Shown here one piece after another: positions 1 to 9,706 of a DNA stretch of 64,000 nt. The DNA is from Actinomyces timonensis DSM 23838 (lineage in GTDB: Bacteria > Actinomycetota > Actinomycetes > Actinomycetales > Actinomycetaceae), in NCBI RefSeq assembly GCF_000295095.1, contig NZ_JH806634.1:508679-572678 (forward strand). The letters are read 5' to 3'. The position numbers were made by a program, and so were the translations under genes. The first letter of the stretch is position 1. The number at the start of each line of letters is the position of its first letter. The notes beneath the pieces were generated by a model that had not been told where the DNA came from, searched no databases, and saw nothing but the letters and a program-made list of their open reading frames with translations.

Positions 1-1776
1 CTCAATCGCGAAGGCCCCCGACCCCAGCGCCGGCTCACACACCGTCAGATGCAGGATCTCCTCAGCGCTCGTCGTCCGCCCATCCTGATCCAGCAGCTCC
101 TCCAACGCCTGCTGCACCGTGAAACGCGTCAGCACCTCCGGGGTGTAGAAGGAGGCCGAACGCTGCCGGTCCCGGCCCGAGAGCCGGTAAACGAACTGGC
201 CCTTCTCATAGGTGACGTTGCGGCGCTCGCCCGTCACCTCATCCTCCACCGTCACGAAGTCCTTCTCCTCCAAGCCCTCCATGACGTTTTCGGGCACCAC
301 CCACGAGCCCTTCGAGGCGTCCCCGCCCGGCGCCACCTCCCACAGTCGCTCAGTGGCGAAGGAACCCGAGTAGCTCATGAGCCCCTCATAGACGGCGCCC
401 AGCTGGTTGATGCCTAGCTCCACGTAGGAGATGAAGCCTCGCCCCGCCTTGCCTCCCTCCTTGGTCAGCAGCAGGCTGCGCAGCACCCGCAGCATGGCCG
501 CGTTGCCCAGCCCCACCTCATCGATGAGGGCCGTCGCCTCCGGCCGGAACAGGTCCGCGCGCATGGGCTGGAAGACCAAGGCATCGAAGGAGGCCTCCTC
601 CTGCGCCGCCACCTGGGCGTTGTGCCCGCGATCCACCAGCGTGAACAGCAGTCTCAGGGACTCGTAGACATGCGTGCCCGCCTGGGCCGACTCCTCATGG
701 AGCTCCCCCAGGCACAACTCGCGCAGGCGATCCAGGCCATAACCGGCGTCGTACTCCGCGGCGCCCACCGGCAGCACCCCCAGCTCGGGGCTCGCCTCGG
801 CGTAGAGCAGGAAGATGATCCGGTAGATGAAACGCAGCGACTGGAGCGCCAGAGGCTGCGCCTGATCCTGGGGGAGCGGGGCCAGTCCCCGGGCCGCGCG
901 GCGGCGCACCACCTCATTGGCGATCACCTCGATGGAGGAGCGCACGCCCTCACGTAGATCCTTGGAGACCCCCACCGTGTGGGCCGCCGAGTCCGCCAGC
1001 GTCGCCGCCCACCAGGTCCCGCCCTCCGGCCCAGGAACCAGGGATGCCGCTTCCAGGCAGGTCAGAGCGCGCTCCACCTCACCGCCGCGCGTGGTCTCAT
1101 TGCGCTCCACCACCAGCTGGAGGTCCACGGCCAGCCAGCGGCCCTCCGGCCACCGCTCCTTCTCCGCGACGAGCGCCCACCGCCCCGCCAACACCAGCGC
1201 GAAAGCAGGGCCGTGCTCATCGGTCATGAGAGTGGACAGCGCGCGGGACACCGACTCCACCGGCTCCGCGCCCTCGAGGAGCGGGGCCGCCGGGTCCTCC
1301 AGGCCCACCGGCTCCCAGGCCTCAGCCAGGGTGGGGGCGTCCTTGTCCAGCAGATCCTCGATCGTGACCGCCGGGCGGGCCCGCAGCAGCGCCAACGGCG
1401 CCGGGCCCTCATCACCCACGGGCCGCACCAGCGCCACCGGGCCGCGCTCGGCCACGCGGAACTCTGCCGAGTCGAAGCCCAGGACCTCGCGCAGCACCAC
1501 GTCCAGTTCAGCCGCCGCGTCCAGGACGGCGGCGGAGACGCTCTCATCAGCCCCCGGCAGCGCCGCCATCAGCTCCTCCAGGTGGGGGCGCTTGGAGCGG
1601 AAACGCGAGCGGGCGGTCGCCACCGGGGCGGCGCCGTCGGAGGGCTTCTCCGCCTCCTCCCACTCCTTGCGGCGCGCCAGCACCCGCGCCAAGAAGGACT
1701 CCTTGGCGGCGTCAGTGGTGAAGTAGTGCTCACTGATCCAGTCCTCGCCCACCACAAGGGCATCCGACACCGCCAT
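1..1776 (-). CDS. N6-adenine DNA methyltransferase, Eco57I/PglX/DrmMI-like (partial, runs off the left edge)
   Basis: The frame is open for 592 codons from the ATG at 1776 to base 1, so the 3' end is missing. The first ~450 residues are mostly helical with no motif I recognise. Near residues 540-590 comes the start of a class I adenine methylase fold: an FYTPEVLTRFTV segment typical of type IIG and PglX-like enzymes just before motif I, then motif I, EPALGSGAF (usual form DPACGSGAF). The catalytic NPPY motif must lie beyond the edge. The start overlaps the helicase stop as TGATG, so translation is probably coupled. A large methylase next to a SNF2 helicase is the pairing of class 1 DISARM (drmD/drmMI) and of type 3 BREX (brxHII/pglXI). 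Which one cannot be decided without the rest of the locus. The methylase call is firm; the system name is inference. Confidence 0.8.
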   Translation of the reverse strand, partial: MAVSDALVVGEDWISEHYFTTDAAKESFLARVLARRKEWEEAEKPSDGAAPVATARSRFRSKRPHLEELMAALPGADESVSAAVLDAAAELDVVLREVLGFDSAEFRVAERGPVALVRPVGDEGPAPLALLRARPAVTIEDLLDKDAPTLAEAWEPVGLEDPAAPLLEGAEPVESVSRALSTLMTDEHGPAFALVLAGRWALVAEKERWPEGRWLAVDLQLVVERNETTRGGEVERALTCLEAASLVPGPEGGTWWAATLADSAAHTVGVSKDLREGVRSSIEVIANEVVRRRAARGLAPLPQDQAQPLALQSLRFIYRIIFLLYAEASPELGVLPVGAAEYDAGYGLDRLRELCLGELHEESAQAGTHVYESLRLLFTLVDRGHNAQVAAQEEASFDALVFQPMRADLFRPEATALIDEVGLGNAAMLRVLRSLLLTKEGGKAGRGFISYVELGINQLGAVYEGLMSYSGSFATERLWEVAPGGDASKGSWVVPENVMEGLEEKDFVTVEDEVTGERRNVTYEKGQFVYRLSGRDRQRSASFYTPEVLTRFTVQQALEELLDQDGRTTSAEEILHLTVCEPALGSGAFAIE

Positions 1777-4700
1777 CAGCGGTCTCCTTCCTCGACGGCC
1801 ACGCGCGGCACCACCATCAGCAATGGACGGATCAACGTGTGCGCGGGCGAGTGCTGCGTGATGAGCTCGCGCTCCTGCTCCACTGTGCGGCGCTGGGAGC
1901 GCAGCTGGCGGTTCTGGATGAGGCGGCCGGCGTCGTCATCCCAGGAATCCACGCGAGACGCCCAAGCGGCCACCCGCCCCGCGGCCTCGTCCTCCGCCGC
2001 GCGCATCGTCAGATCCATCTGGGTCTTGGCCGCATCCACCGCAGGTGCGATGAGCGCTGTCAGCAACTCCAGCTCCGCGGGCGCGCCAGTGTTGGCCTGC
2101 TCCTGCGCGACCCCGACCGCTGCGAGCATGTCCGCCGGGGAGTCGTGCACGGTGGCGAGGCGAGCGGGCGCGAGTGCGCGCCCCGCCGCCATATCGGCGC
2201 GGGCCGCCTTCACGTCCAGGAAGGGGAAGGCCACACTCACACTCACCATCGACACTGTCCGACCCGCCTGGTTCGTCAAGGTGCCCAGGAGCAGGACGGT
2301 GGGCGAGTCCACGTCCCCGTGGACGGCGAAGACCGAGGAACGCCCCAGGCGCGCCAGGACACGATCCCCCGCCCACTCCAGAACCGGATGCAGCGGCCCC
2401 AGGTAGTGCGCCTCCGGCCAGGAGGAGTCCGAGGAATCCCGCAGGGCCTCCGTCAGCAGCTGCGCGCCCTTGCGCTGCGTCGTCGCCAGCCGCAGATGCT
2501 CCTGCACACGGCGGTCATGCAAGTAGGACTGGGGGAGGACCGCCAGTCGAGCGCGCAAGCCCTTCGGCGGGACCATCTCGGCCACATGCTCGGCGCCGTG
2601 CTCGCGCCACGCCACCCCGCCGCCACCCGCGGTTTCGGCCGCTTCCTCAGGGCGCTCGTAGAGCTCGGTGAGGGCCTGCCGCAGGTAATCCACCTGTGTG
2701 GGGAACAATGCGGAGGCCACCAGGCGCGCTGGCGGGCCCGCTGGCGTCGCCCCGCCGTCGGCGCTTGCTCGCACGGCCTCGGTGCTGGCGCCTGGCTGCG
2801 CGGCCCCGGTGAGACGGGCGAAGAGCGCCGCCATCGGATCCCGGAGGAGAGCCTCGTCCACGTCCGGGACGACGTCGTCGATATCCGTGCCAGCTTGAAG
2901 CGCCTCGCGGATCGCCTTCTCCTCCTTCTCCCCGGAGTACAGGCCCATGAGGGAGGCGGCGTCACCCAGCGCCCGGTGCGCCTGGTCCTCCTTCTCCATC
3001 AGCCGCGTCAGCACGCGCACATCCCCGGAGAACCCCGGGTCGGAGGGGCTGAGCAGCAGTGTCGTGATCTGAGGGGAGGTCTCCTGCCCATAGCGGTCGA
3101 TCCGGCCATTGCGCTGCTCGATGCGGATGAGCGACCAGGGAATGTCGTAGTGGATGAGCTCATGGCACTGGGAATGCAGATTGACGCCCTCTGAGGCGAC
3201 ATCACCAGTGATGAGGACGCGCACCGGTGTGTGCGATTGGCGGAAGTCCTCAACGATCTCCTGCTGCTCCACGTCAGACAGGCTGCCGTGCATGACGCGC
3301 ACCGCCTCCTGGGGCAGCTTCAGGTCATGGCGCAGGTGCTCGGCCAGCCAGTTCAGGGTGGCGATGCGCTCGGCGAAGACCACCACCCGCGCGGCCGAGT
3401 GGCTGCCGATGCCGATCCGCGCCAGCTCGTCCAGTAGCGCCTGGTACTTGCCGGAACTGGTGGTGTTCGCGGCGGTGGCCAGCTAGCGCAGCCTGGCCAG
3501 GGCCTGGGACTGCTCGGAGGACGCCATCGCCTCCTCGCTCGCCGCGCGGGAACGGCGCCGGGCCAAGCGTTGGTCGATCGTCTCGATGAGCGCGGCGGGG
3601 GAGGAGAGGAAGGCCTTGGCCAGTGTCCAGGAGAACAGCGCCTCACCCGCGCGGGCCGAAGCGCCCGGAGTGCTGCCAGGCGCGGCGGCGCCGTCGGGAC
3701 GGTGCAGCCAGGAACGGGACAGCTCTTCGGCAACCGCTTCCTCCTGCGCCGAGGGGTCCACCAGGCGATTAACCGGGGCAAGGCGCTCGCGCCAGCGGCC
3801 GCCCACGACGTCGCGCACCTCGGGGGAGTGCCGGTGGCGGCGGATCACCAGGCGCTTGACCGCGGCCTTGTCCAGCGTGCCGTCCGGGTGCACCGCCGTT
3901 GGCTCCAGGAGGCGGATGAGCTCGGCGAAGGACGCGCGATCCCCGTTGTGCGGGGTGGCCGAGGCCAGGATGAGGGCGTCGGTCTGGCGGGCCAGGATGT
4001 CCGCCAGCCGGTTGTTGAGCGTGCCCTTGTTGGTGATGTTGTGCGACTCATCGATGACGACGGCGTCCCAATGATGGCGCCGCAGGTGACTCAGGTAGCG
4101 GTCGGACTTGAGAGTGTCGATCGAGATGATGGCGCGGTGGTAGACGGAGAAGGGATTGCGAGTGGCCGGCACCGACCGCCGCACCCGCTGGATGCCCACG
4201 GAGTCCAGGCGCACGAAGGGCAGGGCGAAGCGGGACCACATCTCGTGCTGCATCTGCTCCAGCACATGGCGCGGGGTGACGATGAGGATCCGCTCACCCC
4301 GGCCCCGGCGCACCAACTCGGCCAGGATCATGCCGATCTCCAGGGTCTTGCCCAGGCCCACGGCGTCGGCCAGCAGGATGCGCGGGCGCAGATTGGCGGG
4401 ATCCAGCGCCTGGCGGACCGCGGCCAACTGGTAGGGCAGCGGGTCCGCGAGGACATCGCCCACCACCGCGAGGTCCGTCGAGCTCGCCGGCAGCGGGGTC
4501 TTGCGCAGAGTGGCCTCCAGCCACAAGCGGGCGAGCCGGTGGCGGGTGGACGGATCCGCGACCACGCGGGTGCGGCGCGGATCCACCGGGGTGATGCGGT
4601 CGAGGGCCTCGCTGAACTGGGCGGTCGTGTCCCGCACCAGCTCGGACAGGCCCTGGGCGGTGAGAATGAGGCCATCGGCGTTGCGCGAGACCTGAGTGAC

Positions 4701-4886
4701 CAGCCAGTCCTCGTCACGCACCCGGACCACAGAGCCAGGGGCGACGTCGAGTCCAGTGGAAGGATCCGCAGCAACCGGGGGCGCGGAGAGCGAGGAGGCG
4801 GTGGTGGGAGCAGGGACGGCCGTGGTCACGGGAGTGATCCTACGGAGCCGAGGCGGCCGCCGCGCGCGCTCGCGAACCTCTCCCAT
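1776..4886 (-). pseudogene. SNF2-family helicase (DrmD/BrxHII-like) interrupted by one in-frame amber codon
   Basis: Two open stretches, 4886-3483 (467 aa) and 3482-1776, lie in the same frame and are separated only by a TAG at 3485-3483. Read through, they give one protein of about 1036 residues. The first part carries an N-terminal region, the Walker A motif (AVGLGKT, Lys180), the DEAH-type box DESH at 279-282 and motif III SAT at 309-311. After the stop come GKYQALLDEL, then VVVFAERIATL (motif IV region), EGVNLHSQ (motif V) and QRNGRIDRYGQ (motif VI). All helicase motifs are therefore present but split over the stop. A CAG-to-TAG change would explain it. The first ATG lacks a clear Shine-Dalgarno; a GTG at 4829 is an alternative start. 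A GTG at 3386 could allow internal initiation of the C-terminal half. The stop overlaps the methylase ATG. Confidence 0.85.
3483..3485 (-). other. In-frame TAG that splits the helicase
   Basis: The forward-strand bases are CTA, read as TAG on the minus strand. The codon before it is CGC and the codon after is CTG. Coding frame, GC3 bias and family motifs continue unbroken on both sides, so this is a point nonsense change and not a frameshift or deletion. A sequencing error cannot be excluded from the sequence alone. Confidence 0.9.
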
Positions 4887-5243
4887 GCGCGTGATCGAGA
4901 TGTGACTCGTGTCGGGGCGGGGCCCCGGGCGGGCGGCGCCGCAAGGCGGCCGGGCGGTCGGGGTGGTGATTGTGCTGGGCGAGCGGGGGTGAACTGGCGC
5001 GAGCCCGGGCGCACTCGATTCGCGGCTGCTCGCATCGTTGCGCCCAGCGGGACAGAATCTCGCTGGGAACGACAGATGCGAGCGCTCGTGGATCCGTGCG
5101 AGCCCGCATCGCCCGGATTCTCCTCCGCTCGCTCAGCTATATCGCCCTCCCCGGGCTGTTGCGCTCAAAGTTTGTTGGAGACAGTGAGTGCGCGGAAGGC
5201 TTACCGTCGTGAGCGCACCGAGGAAGTACCCGGAGGGGCCGCG
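4887..5243. other. Intergenic region upstream of the helicase
   Basis: No convincing gene is present. It contains an inverted repeat CCCAGCG (5043-5049) / CGCTGGG (5061-5067), which could be a weak terminator for the PIN gene or an operator for the helicase operon. I see no clear -35/-10 pair on the minus strand. The long open frames here are antisense or GC-driven shadows. Confidence 0.5.
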
Positions 5244-5819
5244 TCAGCTTGCCGCGAGGGTGGCGAATCCTGGCACCTGTTCTCGGCTCAACCGGTCAAG
5301 GAGCTCCGTGCGGGTCCATCGGGGCCCGCGTCGCCCGGTCCGTTGGAGGATCTTCTCGATCGCATCGTCGATCAAGGCGGGGTAGAGCCCCCACAGGTCG
5401 AGGAGGAAGTCGTCAGGAGACTGACTGAACAGCTGTCCAGGGAGTACGTCGTCGGGGAAGTCCCTGAGGTTGAAGGTCACTACGACGTCAGCTCGGCCCG
5501 CGGCTGCCGCAGCGACGACATGATTGTCATCCGGGTCCGGTAGGCCGCTGACGGTCTCCTCCGATCCGGGCTCCACGGTGGCTCGCGCATCCGGAAGCGC
5601 GGTGTTCATCTGGTGGAGAAGGCGGGTCACATACGCCTGTGTTTCCTCAGGATCCCTGCCGCGACGCGCTCGCAACTCGACGATCGTCTGCCTCAGCTCG
5701 TTCTCGATGCGGTCGCTCCACACGGGTCTGTACGCGGGGCCCGTCCCCAGTTCGAGGAGCAGATCTCGCAGCACGCTTGGCACGAGGACGCAGGTGTCCA
5801 GCAGAGCGGAAAAGGTCAC
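5244..5819 (-). CDS. PIN-domain toxin (VapC-like ribonuclease)
   Basis: This 191-residue protein opens with LLDTCVLVPSVLRD, the first catalytic aspartate of a PIN fold. Later it has WSDRIENEL (acidic second site), LPDPDDNHVVAAA (the conserved D-x-x-D-x-H/x-V-x-A region) and VVTFNLRDFP, the usual N-terminus of the last PIN strand. PIN toxins are Mg2+-dependent RNases that cleave tRNA, rRNA or mRNA in the cytoplasm. The start overlaps the upstream HTH gene by 4 nt (ATGA), the normal antitoxin-then-toxin order. The C-terminal ~60 residues after the core are longer than in minimal VapC and match the larger PIN proteins paired with excisionase-type HTH partners. The RNA target is unknown. Confidence 0.85.
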   Translation of the reverse strand: MTFSALLDTCVLVPSVLRDLLLELGTGPAYRPVWSDRIENELRQTIVELRARRGRDPEETQAYVTRLLHQMNTALPDARATVEPGSEETVSGLPDPDDNHVVAAAAAGRADVVVTFNLRDFPDDVLPGQLFSQSPDDFLLDLWGLYPALIDDAIEKILQRTGRRGPRWTRTELLDRLSREQVPGFATLAAS

Positions 5820-6304
5820 TGGTGCGCCCCGTGGCGCGCGTGCCCGAGGGCTTCGCGGAGGGCCGCCGGATCCTCGTCGTAGTCGCCGAAGTACTGGGAG
5901 TCGGCGACCATGTCTGACAGCGCCTCGTGGGCCTGCCTGCGTTGGCGCGCCTGATAGTCGAGAACATCCGCGAGCAGAACCCTGCGGTGCCGACTGACCT
6001 TCTCGAAGGGGATCCTCCCGGACTCAAGCAGCCGCACCAGCGTGGGGCGGGAGACACCCAGCAGGTCGGCGGCCTCCTGAGTGGTCAACGTCAGGTTCTG
6101 CGGCGCCACGGTCACGGCGAGTCCGTCACGCATCGCCGTCGCGACGAGCTCAAGGGCATCCGCCATCTGCCTCGACAAGGAGATGACGCGGTCACCGACC
6201 ATGAGCCGGGGCTCTGCCCCCGCGGCGCTCAAGCCATCGACGATGTCGCCGAAGCGGCCCGCCACCGCCTCGTCAGGCAGATAGGTCCTGCTTGCCACGG
6301 TCAT
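5816..6304 (-). CDS. Excisionase/MerR-type HTH antitoxin
   Basis: The 162-residue protein has a helix-turn-helix of the excisionase family: LTTQEAADLLGVSRPTLVRL followed by the wing region GRIPFEKVSRHRRV. About 70 residues precede it and about 55 follow. The start is set by the ATG at 6304, which has GGGAGG a few bases upstream; longer frames reaching 6427 have no such site. It overlaps the PIN toxin by 4 nt. In such pairs the HTH protein represses the shared promoter and its C-terminal part neutralises the PIN protein. That role is inferred from arrangement. Direct repeats of GTTCG lie just upstream and may be its operator. Confidence 0.8.
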   Translation of the reverse strand: MTVASRTYLPDEAVAGRFGDIVDGLSAAGAEPRLMVGDRVISLSRQMADALELVATAMRDGLAVTVAPQNLTLTTQEAADLLGVSRPTLVRLLESGRIPFEKVSRHRRVLLADVLDYQARQRRQAHEALSDMVADSQYFGDYDEDPAALREALGHARHGAHQ

Positions 6305-6325
6305 CGGGCGCCTCCCATCACCGAT

Positions 6326-6339
6326 GTTCGTTTTGTTCG
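6326..6339. promoter_or_regulatory. GTTCG direct repeat, possible operator of the HTH/PIN pair
   Basis: The forward strand reads GTTCGTTTTGTTCG, two GTTCG copies 4 nt apart, 22 nt upstream of the antitoxin ATG. With the following AA the second half also forms a TTCGAA palindrome. The local AT content is higher than in the surroundings, as expected for a promoter. Binding by the antitoxin is a guess from position. Confidence 0.4.
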
Positions 6340-6540
6340 AATTGATGGTATCGATCTCCTCTTGCCCGAGCAAGCCCCGATGAGGCACGCCTCTCGGGTG
6401 GCGCAATCGGGCCGCGGTTTCCCGCATCAGGACGGGGTTTTCGCTGACAGGATGGGGGAGGGGCCCGCGGTCGGGATTCCCAGACGCCCCGTGAGCAGGA
6501 CGAATATGTGCGGCGCGGGCGAGGCGTTTATTCTATCGTT

Positions 6541-7986
6541 ATGCGGCACGGCGCGGGGAACAAGCACAGGTCGGGGTGGTGGCAGATCGCCCCATCCTGC
6601 GCGCTCGTGCTCAGCGGCGTCGCCATGGTCGGCGGCTACGCGCAGGCCCACGACGGCGTCGCCCTGCCCGGCACCACCATCGCGGGCCAGGACGTCACCG
6701 GCCTCAACCACGACCAGATCGTCGACCTCGTCTCCCACCGCTTCAACGAGGCCCAGGTGACCATCCGCGTCGGAGACAGCACTCAAACGGCCACCCTGTC
6801 CGAGGCGGGCGTCCTCCTCGACGCCGACGCCACCGCCGATGCCGCCGTCGACGGCGCGGGCTCCTTCGTCCCCACCCTGCGATCGATCGCTGGCCCCCGC
6901 GAGGTCATCCCCGCGGTCAGCCTCGATGAGAACGCCTTCGCCGACTTCCTCGCCTCCACCCAGACCCTGGCCGGCTCTGCCCTCGTCTCCGCGACCATCC
7001 AGCTCAGCGCCGACGGGAGCACCTTCGAGGTCGTCCCCGACTCCTCCGGCACCGGCGTCGACGGCGCCGCGATCCGCGCATCGCTGACCACCACCGCCCG
7101 CTCCCTGAGCGGGGGCGAGATCACCGTGGCCGCGGCGGCCCAGGAGGCCTCGACCACCACCTCCCAGGCCGAGAGCGCCGTCACCGCGGCCAACGCGCTC
7201 ATCACCGCGGACGTCACCCTCACCGGCTCGGGCTCCTCCTGGACCGCGACAACGGCCGAGAAAGCCTCCTGGGTCACCGCCAGCGCCACCGACCAGGGGA
7301 TGACCGCTCAAATCGACCCCGCCAAGGTCCGCGCCTGGGTGGACGCCCACGCCGCCGAGGTCGACAAGGCCCCCGTCGACACGATCACCAACGTCGACGC
7401 CGCCGGTAATGACCTCGGCCTCGCCCGCCCCGGCAGGCCCGGCACGCGCACCACCAACGCGCAGGAGGTCGCCGACGGCATCGCCTCCGCCCTCACCGCC
7501 GGGACCGACTACTCCGGCGCCCTCGCCTCCGAGCCCGTCGAGCCCTCGACCCAGACCCGCACCGTCCCCTCGGGCCCCGAGCGCTTCGCCTACCAGGCCG
7601 CCGACGGCGAGAAATGGGTCGACGTCAACCTCACCGATGACACGATGACCGCCTACGTCGGCACCACCGTCGCCCACGGGCCCGTGAGCATCAACCACGG
7701 CGAGGAATCCGGCGAGTGGGCCACCAAGCTCGGCACCTACCACGTCTACCTCAAGAACGAGTCCCAGGACCTCGGCTGCACCCCCGGCTTCCCCTACTGC
7801 CAGAAGGACGTTCCCTGGATCGCCTACTGGGACGGCAACTTCGCCATCCACGGCGCCCCCTGGGCCACCGAGTTCGGCTACGACTCGGGCCAGACCAGCC
7901 ATGGCTGCGTCAACGCCCCCGTCGAGGAGGCCCGCTGGTTCTACGACTTCGTCGAGATCGGCACCACCGTCGTCACCCACGAGTGA
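6541..7986 (+). CDS. L,D-transpeptidase with YkuD domain
   Basis: The protein (481 aa from the ATG at 6541; an upstream ATG at 6508 is possible) has an N-terminal membrane anchor or signal segment (about residues 13-36), two repeated extracellular segments of the YoaR-like putative peptidoglycan-binding type (first starting PGTTIAGQDVTGL), and a C-terminal YkuD catalytic domain. The catalytic region shows AIHGAPW and SHGCVN with the nucleophile at Cys456. Such enzymes form 3-3 cross-links in peptidoglycan or attach proteins outside the membrane. A CTPGFPYC insert has two cysteines near the active site that may form a disulfide. The gene at 56627-58111 is a paralogue with the same layout but without that cysteine pair. 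Confidence 0.9.
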   Translation: MRHGAGNKHRSGWWQIAPSCALVLSGVAMVGGYAQAHDGVALPGTTIAGQDVTGLNHDQIVDLVSHRFNEAQVTIRVGDSTQTATLSEAGVLLDADATADAAVDGAGSFVPTLRSIAGPREVIPAVSLDENAFADFLASTQTLAGSALVSATIQLSADGSTFEVVPDSSGTGVDGAAIRASLTTTARSLSGGEITVAAAAQEASTTTSQAESAVTAANALITADVTLTGSGSSWTATTAEKASWVTASATDQGMTAQIDPAKVRAWVDAHAAEVDKAPVDTITNVDAAGNDLGLARPGRPGTRTTNAQEVADGIASALTAGTDYSGALASEPVEPSTQTRTVPSGPERFAYQAADGEKWVDVNLTDDTMTAYVGTTVAHGPVSINHGEESGEWATKLGTYHVYLKNESQDLGCTPGFPYCQKDVPWIAYWDGNFAIHGAPWATEFGYDSGQTSHGCVNAPVEEARWFYDFVEIGTTVVTHE

Positions 7987-8208
7987 GCCCCGCGGCGGTC
8001 AGCGCGCCCAGCCCGCCCCCGGCGCCCACCTGCCCCGGGCGGGGCGCTCCCGGCAGCGCCGCGGTTGTGCCCAGCGCCATAGCCGCGGGCCGCTGGCTGT
8101 TTTCGCCGCTCACCGACGAGTGCCATAGGATGACCGGGATTGACGCCATCCATGGACGTCCGCCGGACGACGGCGCACCTGCAACCCACCATTCGGAGTA
8201 GATCCCCC

Positions 8209-9642
8209 GTGAAGAGCACTGTCGAGAACCTAGACCCCGCGCGCATCAAGCTGACCGTGGAGGTCCCCTACGAGGAGCTCAAGCCCAGCCTCGACGCCGC
8301 CTACAAGGAGATCGGCTCGCAGGTCCAGGTCCCCGGCTTCCGCCGCGGGCACGTCCCCGCCCGCGTCATCGACCAGCGCGTGGGCCGCGCCGCCGTCATC
8401 CAGGAGGCCGTCAACACCGAGCTGCCCAACCGCTACCGCGACGCCATGGCCGAGTCCGGCCGCGTCCCGCTGCTCCAGCCCGAGGTCGAGGTCACCGAGC
8501 TGCCCAACGTCACCGGGGAGAACGGCGGCCAGCTCGCCTTCACCGCCGAGGTGACCGTGCGCCCCGAGTTCGACCTGCCCAAGCTCGACTCCGCCGAGCT
8601 GACCGTCGACGCCGTCGAGGTCACCGACGAGGACATCGACTCCGAGCTCGACTCCCTGCGCGCCCGCTTCGGCTCGCTGAAGTCCGTGGGCCGCAAGGCC
8701 AAGACCGGCGACTTCGTCACCATCGACCTGTCCGCAGTCATCGACGGCGAGGAGGTCGACTCGGTCTCCGGCGTCTCCTACGAGATCGGCAAGGGCAACA
8801 TGCTCAAGGGCCTCGACACCGCGCTGCGCGGCCTCAAGGCCGAGGAGTCCGCCACCTTCACCACCGAGCTCGCCGGTGGCGAGCACGCCGGTGAGCAGGC
8901 CGAGGTCACCGTCACCGCCTCCGCCGTCAAGCAGCGCGAGCTGCCCGAGGCCGACGACGAGTTCGCCCAGATGGCCTCCGAGTTCGACACCATCGCGGAG
9001 CTGCGCGAGGACCTCGCCAAGCAGGCCACCGACCGCAAGACCGCCGACCAGGCCGTCGCCGCCCGCGACGCCCTCCTCGACCTCCTGCGCGACAAGATCG
9101 ACTTCGAGGTCCCCCAGGCCGTCATCGACAACGAGATCAGCCAGCACCTCGCGGCCGAGGGCAAGGAGGGCGACGAGGGCCACGCCGCCGAGATCCGCGA
9201 CGACGTCGCGGGCGGCGTGCGCGACCAGATCATCCTCGACGTCCTCGCCGAGACCCTCGACGTGCGCGTCGACCAGAACGAGCTCCTGGACTTCCTCTTC
9301 CAGACCGCCCAGCAGTACGGCATGGAGCCCGGCCAGTTCATGCAGGGCGCCCAGCAGGCCGGCCAGATCCCGGCCTTCGTCTCCGAGCTCGCCCGCAACA
9401 AGTCCCTCGCCATGGCGCTGCGCCAGGTGACCGTCAAGGACTCCGAGGGCAAGGTCCTCGACCTTTCTGAGTTCATCGGCTCCGACGAGGCCGACGCCGC
9501 CGCCATCGTCGACGAGGTCGAGCGGGTCGCCACCCCGGCCGACGCCGACGAGAAGGACGGCTCCGCCGACTCCGGCTCCTCGCCGTCGTCCGCCTCCTCC
9601 GCCAGCGCCGAGAGCGCGGCGAGCGCCGACAGCGCCAAGTGA
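8209..9642 (+). CDS. tig: Trigger factor
   Basis: Ribosome-associated chaperone and peptidyl-prolyl isomerase that binds nascent chains at the exit tunnel. The ribosome-binding signature is visible as VPGFRRGHVPARVI near residues 43-56. The central FKBP-type PPIase domain includes AKTGDFVTIDLSAVIDGE, and the C-terminal helical chaperone part follows. The final ~50 residues are a low-complexity Ser/Ala/Asp tail. The start is a GTG at 8209 (VKSTVENLDPARIKL) with GGAG upstream; the longer frame from 8140 adds residues not typical of the family. At 477 residues it is within the actinobacterial size range. It stands upstream of the clpP genes, as in most actinobacteria, but separated by about 7 kb of other genes. 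Confidence 0.96.
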   Translation: MKSTVENLDPARIKLTVEVPYEELKPSLDAAYKEIGSQVQVPGFRRGHVPARVIDQRVGRAAVIQEAVNTELPNRYRDAMAESGRVPLLQPEVEVTELPNVTGENGGQLAFTAEVTVRPEFDLPKLDSAELTVDAVEVTDEDIDSELDSLRARFGSLKSVGRKAKTGDFVTIDLSAVIDGEEVDSVSGVSYEIGKGNMLKGLDTALRGLKAEESATFTTELAGGEHAGEQAEVTVTASAVKQRELPEADDEFAQMASEFDTIAELREDLAKQATDRKTADQAVAARDALLDLLRDKIDFEVPQAVIDNEISQHLAAEGKEGDEGHAAEIRDDVAGGVRDQIILDVLAETLDVRVDQNELLDFLFQTAQQYGMEPGQFMQGAQQAGQIPAFVSELARNKSLAMALRQVTVKDSEGKVLDLSEFIGSDEADAAAIVDEVERVATPADADEKDGSADSGSSPSSASSASAESAASADSAK

Positions 9643-9706
9643 CGCCACGCCGCTGAGCTCCTGCCGTCGGGCGCGCCCGGCGACACTCCCAGGCGACCGA
9701 TACGAC

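Noticed and set aside
3483-3485. TAG recoding (pyrrolysine or stop readthrough)
   Set aside because: No pyl genes or downstream element are seen, and Actinomycetaceae are not known to recode TAG; a nonsense mutation is simpler.
3570-5543. 657-codon plus-strand frame opposite the helicase
   Set aside because: No domain, composition follows the reverse complement of the helicase, and the helicase motifs are on the minus strand.
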